This document shows, piece after piece, positions 1 through 6,416 of a DNA stretch of 11,785 nt. The notes under the pieces are model-generated. The model did not search any database and was not told the origin of the DNA. It was given only the letters and a program-made list of their open reading frames with translations. Position 1 is the stretch's first letter; each line of letters starts with the position of its first letter. The position numbers and the translations under genes are program-made. The DNA is from JBBQSU01 sp038234815 (GTDB taxonomy: Bacteria; Planctomycetota; Phycisphaerae; Tepidisphaerales; Tepidisphaeraceae): positions 1 to 11,785 of the forward strand of contig JBBQSU010000106.1 in assembly GCA_038234815.1 (NCBI GenBank). Direction: 5' to 3'.

Positions 1-1259
1 TCCTCATACGTCTCGCGGCGGCGGATCGTTTTGTATGTCGCGCCGTCCACCAGCACTTCGGGCAGGCGCGGGCGGTTGTTGTAGTTGCTGCTCATGGCGA
101 ACCCGTAAGCCCCAGCGGTGAACACGGCCAGCAGATCGCCGCGGCGCGTGACGGGCAGGGGGCGCGCCTTGGCCAGATAATCACCACTTTCGCAGATGGG
201 GCCGACAACATCCACCACCTCGCCGGCGACTGGCTCGGTCGAGCGATCCCGGGTCCTGGGGACATTGGCCGGATCGGGCTTCACCGGCCAGATGTGGTGA
301 TAGCTGTCATACAGCGTCGGACGAATCAGGTCATTCATGCCGGCATCGACGATGACAAATTTCTTCTCTCCGCCTCGCTTGCGGTAAAGCACCTTGGTGA
401 GAAGGATCCCGGAATTGCCGGAGATGTATCGGCCCGGCTCGAAAGCGATGCGGTAGGGCTTACCCTTGAGCAGCGGAACCAGGGCCTTGGCGTGTTCGGT
501 GACGGGCAACGCCTGTTCGGGGTGTTCGTAATTCACTCCAAACCCGCCGCCCACGTCAAACCATTCGATCTGGTGCCCGCGGGCCGTCAGCCGGTCGATC
601 AGGTCTATCACCTTCGTCACCGCTTCGACATACGGTTGAATTTCATAGACCGGCGAGCCGATATGGATGTGAATCCCGCCGATACGCAAATTCTTCAAAT
701 TGCGATAGGTCTCGAAAACTTTCTCGGCTCGTTCGATATCCACGCCAAACTTCGTTTCCTTCTTGCCGGTCGTTGTCTTTACGTGTGTCTTCGGGTCTAC
801 GTCGGGGTTCACTCGAATGGCCCCGATCGCACGTTTTGCGATATCACCCGCCACCCGATCCACATTCTCGATCTCGGCCTCGGATTCGAGATTAAACGCG
901 GCGATTCCGGCATTAATGGCGTCGGCGATTTCCTTATCCGTCTTGCCTACGCCGGCATAGATCATCTTCTTTGGGTCGCCGCCGGCCTGGAGTGCGCGGT
1001 AGAGTTCCCCGCCGCTGGTGACGTCAAATCCACAGCCCTCCCGGGCCAGAATTTTACAAATGTTGATGTTGCCCAGGCTCTTTATCGAATAGCAGATGGT
1101 GGCATTGAGGGGCTTGAAGGCTTCGGCCACCTGGCGGTAATGGTGAAGCAAGGTGGCTTTGGAATAGACATAACAGGCGGTGCCGACTTCTGCGGCGATA
1201 GTCGCCGCGGGCACGTCTTCGCAGTAGAGTTCGCCATTCTTGTAGTTAAAGTAGTCCAT
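1..1259 (-). CDS. lysA: Diaminopimelate decarboxylase, C-terminus cut by window edge
   Basis: This PLP enzyme decarboxylates meso-2,6-diaminopimelate to L-lysine, the last step of lysine synthesis in the cytoplasm. The reverse strand reads 419 codons from ATG at 1259 without a stop and runs off the window. The family is about 410-430 residues, so only a few residues are missing. Family landmarks visible in order: the PLP-lysine motif CYSIKS with K60, HIHIGS (H197, H199) in the alanine-racemase-like barrel, the phosphate-binding GGGFG near residue 238, EPGRY near 273, the substrate motif CESGD near 353, and AGAYG near 382. The start is supported by GAGAGGTG 11 nt upstream (1271-1278 on the plus strand). 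The gene is divergent from the cardiolipin synthase gene. dapF, which makes its substrate, lies about 1.4 kb away on the same strand but is separated by that oppositely oriented gene. A long opposite-strand frame over 294-1397 is a shadow. Confidence 0.95.
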   Translation of the reverse strand, partial: MDYFNYKNGELYCEDVPAATIAAEVGTACYVYSKATLLHHYRQVAEAFKPLNATICYSIKSLGNINICKILAREGCGFDVTSGGELYRALQAGGDPKKMIYAGVGKTDKEIADAINAGIAAFNLESEAEIENVDRVAGDIAKRAIGAIRVNPDVDPKTHVKTTTGKKETKFGVDIERAEKVFETYRNLKNLRIGGIHIHIGSPVYEIQPYVEAVTKVIDLIDRLTARGHQIEWFDVGGGFGVNYEHPEQALPVTEHAKALVPLLKGKPYRIAFEPGRYISGNSGILLTKVLYRKRGGEKKFVIVDAGMNDLIRPTLYDSYHHIWPVKPDPANVPRTRDRSTEPVAGEVVDVVGPICESGDYLAKARPLPVTRRGDLLAVFTAGAYGFAMSSNYNNRPRLPEVLVDGATYKTIRRRETYE

Positions 1260-1290
1260 TGCTTGCCGATCACCTCTCGTAGAGTTCGGG

Positions 1291-1317
1291 AGTATACGAG
1301 GAATCGGCCCGCAGCAA
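1291..1317 (-). promoter_or_regulatory. Candidate sigma70-type promoter for lysA
   Basis: On the reverse strand a TATACT -10 element (1291-1296) lies 15 bp from TTGCTG (1312-1317), or 16 bp from the overlapping TTTGCT. It sits about 30 nt upstream of the lysA start and just before its ribosome binding site, which leaves a short leader. No lysine riboswitch-sized leader fits between the divergent genes. Seen by eye only; the spacing is slightly short. Confidence 0.35.
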
Positions 1318-1363
1318 AAATCCGCCGGCACGGCTTAATGCAACGTCAGGCACGGAATGGGGA

Positions 1364-1369
1364 TACAAT
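1364..1369 (+). promoter_or_regulatory. Candidate -10 element of the cls gene, giving a near-leaderless mRNA
   Basis: TACAAT matches the -10 consensus at five of six bases and ends 11 nt before the cls ATG. Transcription would start around 1376, leaving only 4-5 nt before the start codon. This fits the absence of any Shine-Dalgarno sequence there. No convincing -35 box is visible at 16-18 bp spacing (CAACGT at 1341-1346 is poor). Confidence 0.35.
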
Positions 1370-1380
1370 AAGCCAAGCTT

Positions 1381-2613
1381 ATGGAAACCGTCTCTAACGC
1401 ATCGGCAACGCTAGAGGAAGCCCAGCGGGCGGGGATCAACATCGCGCCGGGCCCGAGCGATGACGGGTGGCTCAGGCCGATCGCCGTGCGGATGTCCGAC
1501 GGCACATACATTCAGCTTTACAAGGACGGTGAAGCCCTCCATGTGGCGTATAAGGCGATCGAGAACGCGCACTCGCGCGTTTGCCTTGAGGTTTATATTT
1601 TTTCCGACGATACGACCGGGCAGGAATTCGCCCGGCTGCTTGCCAAGAAGGCCCGCCAAGGGCTTTCAGTGCATCTCATTTACGATTCATGGGGATCGAT
1701 CAATACCCGGCGGGAAATTTTTCAGGACATGCACAGGTCGGGGGTTAAATTGCAGCAGTTCCATCCGATGCGCCCCTGGGAATGCCGGTTCAGCTGGCGG
1801 CCGATCAACCGCGACCACCGCAAGCTGCTGGTCATCGATAACGACATCGCCTGGCTGGGCGGGATGAACATCGCGGCCGAATATGCGGGCAGTTGGGTGA
1901 CGCCGTGGCACGCCGGTGTGCCGGCCCCGTGGCGCGACAATGCCATCGGCATCCGCGGGCCTTCGTATCTGCCTTTCCTGCGCGCCTTTGCGCGCAGCTG
2001 GAATTATTGCACCCGCGGGGGACGGGTGGCCAGCGCCGAGTTGCTGGAAGAGCCGTCGCCGGGCAGCAATGACGCCATCGGCGTCTTCGCATCGGTGCCG
2101 ACAGTCAGCAGTCCACTTCGACAGCGGCTGACGCAGCTTTTCACGCAGGCCAAAACCAGCATCGAACTGACCATGGCCTATTTTGCGCCGGACGACGATC
2201 TGGTGAACGCGCTTTGCCGGGCGGCGCGTCGTGGAGTGAAAGTGGACCTGATGTTGCCAGCAAAGAGCGACGTGAAAATACTTTTGATTGCGGCCCGCAG
2301 TTTCTATGAAACGTTGCTCAATGCCGGTGTAAACATATACGAGCGCCAGGTGGCAGTGCTTCATACCAAGGCGCTGTGTATCGACGCGCAGTGGACGGTG
2401 ATCGGTTCAACCAACCTCGACTATCGCAGCATCGAATTTAACCTGGAGTTGTCGGCGATTGTTCGCTCGCCGCTGCTGGGACGGCAGATGCACGAGTTGT
2501 TTCAGAACGACATGAGGTACGCAAAAAAGATAAATCTGAAGGAATGGCGTAGGCGGCCGACGCTGGATCGGATTGGTCAATGGGCGGTGAGCCGCGCGCG
2601 GTATCTACTTTGA
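1381..2613 (+). CDS. cls: Cardiolipin synthase, ClsB-like phospholipase D superfamily
   Basis: This is a two-domain PLD-superfamily enzyme predicted to transfer phosphatidyl groups to form cardiolipin at the inner face of the cytoplasmic membrane. Both HKD motifs are present: HRKLLVID (H146, K148, D153), followed by GGMN, and HTKALCID (H328, K330, D335), followed by GSTNLDYRS. At 410 residues with no N-terminal transmembrane segments it resembles E. coli ClsB (413 residues) rather than ClsA, which has membrane helices. The ATG at 1381 has no ribosome binding site but lies just after a -10-like TACAAT, suggesting near-leaderless translation. The gene ends in tandem stops (TGATAG). It is convergent with dapF. 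ClsB/C-type proteins can use phosphatidylethanolamine or phosphatidylglycerol as donors, and the substrate cannot be decided here. A generic PLD-like transphosphatidylase is the alternative. Confidence 0.88.
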   Translation: METVSNASATLEEAQRAGINIAPGPSDDGWLRPIAVRMSDGTYIQLYKDGEALHVAYKAIENAHSRVCLEVYIFSDDTTGQEFARLLAKKARQGLSVHLIYDSWGSINTRREIFQDMHRSGVKLQQFHPMRPWECRFSWRPINRDHRKLLVIDNDIAWLGGMNIAAEYAGSWVTPWHAGVPAPWRDNAIGIRGPSYLPFLRAFARSWNYCTRGGRVASAELLEEPSPGSNDAIGVFASVPTVSSPLRQRLTQLFTQAKTSIELTMAYFAPDDDLVNALCRAARRGVKVDLMLPAKSDVKILLIAARSFYETLLNAGVNIYERQVAVLHTKALCIDAQWTVIGSTNLDYRSIEFNLELSAIVRSPLLGRQMHELFQNDMRYAKKINLKEWRRRPTLDRIGQWAVSRARYLL

Positions 2614-2644
2614 TAGCTCGATCGGCTCAGAAGTATTTCGATGG

Positions 2645-2665
2645 CCGGCCGCGACTTTTGGCCGG
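2645..2665. terminator. GC-rich hairpin between convergent cls and dapF
   Basis: CCGGCC (2645-2650) and GGCCGG (2660-2665) form a perfect 6-bp stem with a 9-nt loop. It lies in the 70-nt gap between the two convergent stop codons, where a shared terminator would be expected. No U-tract follows on either strand, so intrinsic termination is uncertain. Confidence 0.25.
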
Positions 2666-2683
2666 GTCTACTCTGGGCCGCGT

Positions 2684-3538
2684 CTATCGACAGGGCCATT
2701 CCCCCGTGAACACTTCGGTGGCCGGGCCGGTCATGTAAACATTATTGTCGGATTCCCGCCATTCGAGCGATAAATCTCCGCCGGGAAGATGAACTAACAC
2801 CTGGCGGTTCGTTCGTCCGGTCAGCACGCCGGCCACTGCCACCGCACAGGCGCCGGTTCCGCACGCCAGGGTTATGCCGCTGCCCCGTTCCCATGTTCGC
2901 ATGATGACTTCGGTCTTTGAAACCCTCTGGACAAAATGGACGTTAATCCGCCGGGGGAAAGCCGGGTGGTGCTCGATCTTCGGGCCGAGGCCCGCCAGAT
3001 CAATCGCCTCGGCATGGGGCACAAAAATGACCGCGTGGGGATTTCCCATCGACACAAAAGTCGCCACTAGCGGTGCCGATGAACTGGCCAGCGCCAATTG
3101 ATATTCATGCTCAGTCCCGGTCGGCGAGACCTTGCTGGGATCCACAGGAATCGCGGCCAGATCGAGAATCGGCGCGCCCATGTTCACACAGGCCTGATCC
3201 ACCTTGCCATTGGCAATCCGCAGATCGATCGACAGCACGCCGCGAACAGTTTCGACGCGCATCGGGTTGCTCGCGGTCAGAGCGTGATCGAAGGCGTATT
3301 TGGCCACGCAACGCACGCCGTTGCCACACATCTCGCTTTCCGATCCATCGGCATTAAACATGCGCATGCGCACGTCCGCGACTTTAGACGGCAGGATGAG
3401 AATCAGTCCGTCACCGCCGATGCCGAAATGTCGATCGGCCACCGTCACCGCCAGCGCCGCGGGGTCGCTAACGGTTTCGGCAAAGCCGTTGACGTAAACG
3501 TAGTCGTTGCCGATGCCGTGCATCTTCGTGAATTTCAT
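2684..3538 (-). CDS. dapF: Diaminopimelate epimerase
   Basis: This cofactor-independent epimerase interconverts LL- and meso-diaminopimelate, which feeds both peptidoglycan and lysine (through LysA at the left edge of this window). The 284 residues match the family length of about 275-285. The N-terminus MKFTKMHGIGND is canonical. The two catalytic cysteines are both present: C71 in NADGSESEMCGNG and C226 in GITLACGTGAC. MGNPHAV (164-170) and WERG (216-219) carry substrate-contact residues. The ATG at 3538 lies 5 nt after the hemB stop codon and has no clear Shine-Dalgarno sequence of its own. Expression therefore probably relies on the hemB transcript and on ribosomes finishing hemB. Its 3' end faces cls. 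Confidence 0.96.
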   Translation of the reverse strand: MKFTKMHGIGNDYVYVNGFAETVSDPAALAVTVADRHFGIGGDGLILILPSKVADVRMRMFNADGSESEMCGNGVRCVAKYAFDHALTASNPMRVETVRGVLSIDLRIANGKVDQACVNMGAPILDLAAIPVDPSKVSPTGTEHEYQLALASSSAPLVATFVSMGNPHAVIFVPHAEAIDLAGLGPKIEHHPAFPRRINVHFVQRVSKTEVIMRTWERGSGITLACGTGACAVAVAGVLTGRTNRQVLVHLPGGDLSLEWRESDNNVYMTGPATEVFTGEWPCR

Positions 3539-3543
3539 GATTG

Positions 3544-4542
3544 TCAGGATTGTAGGAGTTTGCCCAGCAGTTCGGCGTAATAGGAGATAATCAGGTCGGC
3601 CCCGGCACGCTTGATGGCTAGGAGGGACTCCAAAACCGCGCGGTCATGGTCGAGCCAACCCGCCCGACCGGCGGCTTCCAGCATCGCATATTCGCCGCTG
3701 ACCTGATACGCCACCAATGGCACCTGTGTGACCTGCCGCAGGCGCGAAATTACATCCAGATACGCCCCCGCGGGTTTAACCATCACCATGTCGGCACCTT
3801 GCTCTATGTCGAGGCGACATTCAAGCAGCGCCTCGTCGATTCCGCGGGCCGGGTCCATTTGATAGCTGCGGCGATCACCGAACGCCGGCGCCGAGTCGGC
3901 GGCATCACGGAATGGCCCGTAAAAGGCCGAGGCGTATTTCACGCTGTAAGCCAGGATGGAAGTGCCTGCAAACCCGGCCGAATCAAGCCCCGCGCGCAAA
4001 GCCGCCACCGTTCCGTCCATCATTCCGCTCGGCGCGATCACGTCGGCCCCGGCGCAGGCATGGTTCACTGCCTGCTTCACCAGCAGACTGACCGTCTGGT
4101 CATTCTTGACCGTCAGTCCGTCGTCGGTCATCGGCCCGCAATGGCCGTGGCTGGTGTATTCACAGAAACAGAGGTCGGTGATGCCCACGAGCGGGAGCTT
4201 TCGTTCTTTCACCGCCCGCAGCAAACGACACACGACGTTGTCCGGATCTAGCGCCGGCGAGCCTGAAGCATCCTTCTTCGCGCGATCGATTACGCCAAAA
4301 ATGAGGTAAGCGCCGAAGCCGTCGTCGGCCCGGCAGCTCAGCCAATCGGTGGCCATGTCGATAGACATCTGGAAAACGCCGGGCATCGACGACACTTCGT
4401 TGCGCACCCCACGGCCCTCGGTGACGAAGACCGGCGCGATAATATCGCTCTTGCGCAGCTCGACGGTTTGGAGCATCCTCCGGAGTGATGCCGAAGCCCT
4501 CAGGCGCCGGGGCCGAATGAGAAGTTTTTGCAGGTCGCTCAT
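3544..4542 (-). CDS. hemB: Delta-aminolevulinic acid dehydratase (porphobilinogen synthase)
   Basis: This enzyme condenses two 5-aminolevulinate molecules to porphobilinogen, the first common step of tetrapyrrole synthesis, in the cytoplasm. Starting at MSDLQ (4542) gives 332 residues, the usual family length. Catalytic residues visible: the zinc-type cysteines C125, C127 and C135 in TDLCFCEYTSHGHCG, and the Schiff-base lysines K202 (YSVKYASAFYGPFR) and K256 (MVMVKPAG). The frame stays open to an ATG at 4647, but that start would add 35 non-conserved residues and overlap the divergent leuA promoter, so it is rejected. Upstream of 4542 only a GAGGG about 13 nt away resembles a ribosome binding site. 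The gene is followed after 5 nt by dapF, forming a two-gene unit that couples haem and diaminopimelate synthesis. Confidence 0.95.
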   Translation of the reverse strand: MSDLQKLLIRPRRLRASASLRRMLQTVELRKSDIIAPVFVTEGRGVRNEVSSMPGVFQMSIDMATDWLSCRADDGFGAYLIFGVIDRAKKDASGSPALDPDNVVCRLLRAVKERKLPLVGITDLCFCEYTSHGHCGPMTDDGLTVKNDQTVSLLVKQAVNHACAGADVIAPSGMMDGTVAALRAGLDSAGFAGTSILAYSVKYASAFYGPFRDAADSAPAFGDRRSYQMDPARGIDEALLECRLDIEQGADMVMVKPAGAYLDVISRLRQVTQVPLVAYQVSGEYAMLEAAGRAGWLDHDRAVLESLLAIKRAGADLIISYYAELLGKLLQS

Positions 4543-4549
4543 GGCGAAT

Positions 4550-4577
4550 ACTTTACCCTCACGCGGCGAAGGGACAA
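4550..4577 (-). promoter_or_regulatory. Weak candidate promoter for hemB-dapF
   Basis: On the reverse strand TTGTCC (4572-4577), 16 bp, then TAAAGT (4550-4555) matches consensus at four of six bases in each box. The -10 lies only 7 nt from the hemB ATG, which would make a leaderless mRNA. The match is weak and could be chance. Confidence 0.22.
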
Positions 4578-4624
4578 AAGCCAGTGAGCTTTCGGCGCGG
4601 CTTTTTGCGACCAACAAATAATAC

Positions 4625-4654
4625 TTGACATTCTCCGGCGGGGGCATGTATGGT
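4625..4654 (+). promoter_or_regulatory. Promoter of the leucine leader/leuA unit
   Basis: A perfect TTGACA -35 box (4625-4630) is followed after 18 bp by TATGGT (4649-4654), four of six to the -10 consensus. Transcription would begin near 4661, just before the leader-peptide ATG at 4665. The promoter lies inside the open N-terminal extension of the divergent hemB frame, which is one reason to prefer the shorter hemB start. Confidence 0.6.
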
Positions 4655-4664
4655 GTTATTCAAT

Positions 4665-4736
4665 ATGAAACGACTGGCACTTGGACTTTTGCAGCTTAGC
4701 CTGGGCCTTCTGGCCCTCGAGCTTACGCGCGCATAG
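4665..4736 (+). CDS. leuL: Leucine-rich leader peptide of the leuA attenuator (23 aa)
   Basis: This short reading frame begins MKRLALGLLQLSLG and ends TRA followed by TAG. Ten of its 23 residues are leucine, at positions 4, 6, 8, 9, 11, 13, 15, 16, 18 and 20. Five of those ten codons are CTT, which leuA itself uses once in 42 leucines. It lies directly upstream of leuA between a promoter and an intrinsic terminator, and its stop codon is 2 nt before the antiterminator strand. The inferred role is to sense charged leucyl-tRNA by ribosome stalling. No Shine-Dalgarno sequence is visible, and the ATG lies about 4 nt from the predicted transcript start. An in-frame ATG at 4650 would add five residues (MVLFN), but it overlaps the -10 box. 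An internal GGGCC/GGCCC hairpin (4703-4716) lies within the leucine codons. The gene name is given by analogy with enteric leuL. Confidence 0.75.
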   Translation: MKRLALGLLQLSLGLLALELTRA

Positions 4737-4738
4737 GT

Positions 4739-4782
4739 CGCAGGGTCGCTTCTTAAGGTGAAATTCTTAGGCAAACCCTGCG
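4739..4782 (+). promoter_or_regulatory. Antiterminator of the leuA attenuator
   Basis: CGCAGGGT (4739-4746) can pair perfectly over 8 bp with ACCCTGCG (4775-4782), which is also the core of the terminator 5' arm. It is identical to the terminator 3' strand at 4791-4798, so the two structures exclude each other. The enclosed segment can fold into a 6-bp hairpin (4752-4757 with 4766-4771, one G-U pair). A ribosome on the leader stop codon (4734-4736) would cover 4739-4746 and allow termination. A ribosome halted at the last leucine codon (4722-4724) would sit 14 nt away and leave the segment free. GGCCCT at 4712-4717 may pair with AGGGTC at 4742-4747 as a protector helix. Confidence 0.75.
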
Positions 4783-4811
4783 GGTCGAATCGCAGGGTTT
4801 TTTTGTTTTTT
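4773..4811 (+). terminator. Intrinsic terminator (attenuator) upstream of leuA
   Basis: AAACCCTGCG (4773-4782) pairs perfectly with CGCAGGGTTT (4791-4800), a 10-bp stem with an 8-nt loop. T7 (4798-4804), one G and T6 (4806-4811) follow. It ends 20 nt before the leuA start codon and therefore sits in the leader, not at a gene end. It is the strongest intrinsic terminator in the window. Confidence 0.85.
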
Positions 4812-4831
4812 AGTTTCGTACGGAGCAGACG

Positions 4832-6385
4832 ATGGAAACGATACGCATTTTCGATACGACCTTACGCGACGGCGAGCAATCTCCCGGGGCGACCCTCACG
4901 TTGCCGGAAAAGCTGGAGATCGCGCGGCAGCTTGAATCGCTGGGTGTGGACGTGATCGAAGCCGGCTTTCCGATCAGTTCCGATGGGGATTTCGAGTCAG
5001 TGCGCGCGATCTCGGCGGAAATCACCCAGAGCGTGGTTTGCGGGCTGGCGCGGTGTACGCCCAAGGACGTGGACCGGGCTGGCGAAGCGGTCAAGCACGC
5101 GGCCCGGGGGCGCATCCACGTTTTCTGCGCCACCAGCAAAATCCACCGCGATCACAAGCTGCGCAAGGGCAAGGAAGAGATCATCCGTATCAGCGTCGAA
5201 TCGATCCGGCAGGCCCGCGGGTATACCAACGATGTCGAATTTTCGCCTGAAGACGCCAGCCGGACAGAACTGGAGTTTTTGGAGGAGATCACCCAGGCGG
5301 CGATCGAAGCCGGGGCCACCACGATCAATCTGCCCGATACGGTCGGGTATGCCACGCCGACAAACTACGGCCGGATTTTCTCTCACCTGATCGCTAAGTT
5401 GCCGATCATTCGGGAAAAGAACATCTATCTCTCCTCGCACTGTCACGATGACCTGGGCATGGCAGTGGCCAACAGCTTGTCGGCCCTGGAAGGAGGCGCT
5501 CGACAGGTTGAATGCACGATCAACGGTATCGGCGAGCGCGCAGGAAATGCGGCGCTGGAAGAAATCGTTATGGCCCTGCGCACGCGCAGCGATTACTTCA
5601 AGCTGGGCACGCGAATCGATACCACCAAGATTTGGCCGACCAGCCGGATGGTCAGCACGCTCACCGGGCTAACCGTGCAGCGAAACAAAGCCATCGTCGG
5701 CGAAAACGCCTTTGCCCATGAATCGGGCATCCACCAGGACGGTGTTTTGAAGTACCGCGAGACGTATGAAATCATGGACCCGGTTACGGTGGGCATCTCC
5801 AAGAGCAACCTGGTGTTGGGCAAGCACTCAGGCCGGCATGCATTCAAGGACCGGGTGTCGCAACTGGGCTATAAGTTGACCGACGAGCAGGTGGAGGCCA
5901 CGTTCGTCAAATTCAAGGCCCTGGCCGACAAGAAGAAAGAGGTGTTTGACGAGGACATAGAAGCACTGGTGGACGACCAACTCGAGGTGGTTCGCGGGCT
6001 GTGGACGCTGGTGAGTTTGCAGGTGACGACCGGCAGTAGCACGATCCCGACGGCGACGCTGGTGCTGAAAGACAGCAACGGCCAGAGCCTGCAGGATGCG
6101 GGGATCGGCGACGGGCCGGTCGACGCGATTTATTCGACCATCCAGCGGCTCACGGGGATCAAGGCCTCGCTCATCGACTATCGCATTCGCGCGGTCACCA
6201 AGGGTAAAGAGGCGATGGGTGAAGTGCAGATCGAGGTGGACCACAGCGGACAGAAATTCCGCGGGCGGGGCATCAGCACCGATATTCTGGAAGCCAGCGC
6301 CCTGGCGTATCTGTCGGCAATCAACCGCCTCCGCAACACCACGGGCCGCACGCCGCGCACGGTCACGCAGCATACCGGTGTTTAG
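4832..6385 (+). CDS. leuA: 2-isopropylmalate synthase
   Basis: This enzyme condenses acetyl-CoA with 2-oxoisovalerate, the committed step of leucine synthesis. At 517 residues it is the long bacterial LeuA1 type (E. coli LeuA is 523). The HMGL-like TIM barrel carries FDTTLRDGEQSPG (R12, D13), the metal-binding HCHDD (H203, H205) and NGIGERAGN (231-239). A linker leads to a C-terminal regulatory domain (about residues 390-510) of the type that binds leucine for feedback inhibition. The ATG is preceded by GGAG at 4822-4825 with 6 nt spacing. Expression is predicted to be controlled by the leader-peptide attenuator immediately upstream, so leucine would act both on enzyme activity and on transcription. 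leuB, leuC and leuD are not adjacent. The gene is convergent with the next, 31 nt away. Confidence 0.96.
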   Translation: METIRIFDTTLRDGEQSPGATLTLPEKLEIARQLESLGVDVIEAGFPISSDGDFESVRAISAEITQSVVCGLARCTPKDVDRAGEAVKHAARGRIHVFCATSKIHRDHKLRKGKEEIIRISVESIRQARGYTNDVEFSPEDASRTELEFLEEITQAAIEAGATTINLPDTVGYATPTNYGRIFSHLIAKLPIIREKNIYLSSHCHDDLGMAVANSLSALEGGARQVECTINGIGERAGNAALEEIVMALRTRSDYFKLGTRIDTTKIWPTSRMVSTLTGLTVQRNKAIVGENAFAHESGIHQDGVLKYRETYEIMDPVTVGISKSNLVLGKHSGRHAFKDRVSQLGYKLTDEQVEATFVKFKALADKKKEVFDEDIEALVDDQLEVVRGLWTLVSLQVTTGSSTIPTATLVLKDSNGQSLQDAGIGDGPVDAIYSTIQRLTGIKASLIDYRIRAVTKGKEAMGEVQIEVDHSGQKFRGRGISTDILEASALAYLSAINRLRNTTGRTPRTVTQHTGV

Positions 6386-6416
6386 CCCGTTGCTCCGTGG
6401 GGTCGGCAGATGCCTG

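Noticed and set aside
294..1397. Plus-strand frame of 367 codons
   Set aside because: It lies opposite lysA, whose catalytic motifs all read on the reverse strand; the antisense frame has no family features and is a by-product of GC-rich codon usage.
4543..4647. 35-residue N-terminal extension of hemB to ATG 4647
   Set aside because: It exceeds the family length, has no family-like sequence, and overlaps the divergent leucine promoter.
4737..4831. T-box riboswitch as the leuA control element
   Set aside because: There is no T-box consensus sequence or specifier-loop architecture, and the leader is too short; the leader-peptide attenuator explains the sequence.
4758..4955. Short plus frame starting GTG 4758 across the leuA terminator
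   Set aside because: It runs through the terminator U-tract and into leuA out of frame; better explained as non-coding leader RNA.
5828..6373. Reverse-strand frame of 181 codons inside leuA, and similar antisense frames in cls (1687-2364) and hemB (3646-4251)
   Set aside because: Each is antisense to a gene with clear motifs throughout, with no ribosome binding site or recognisable domain.
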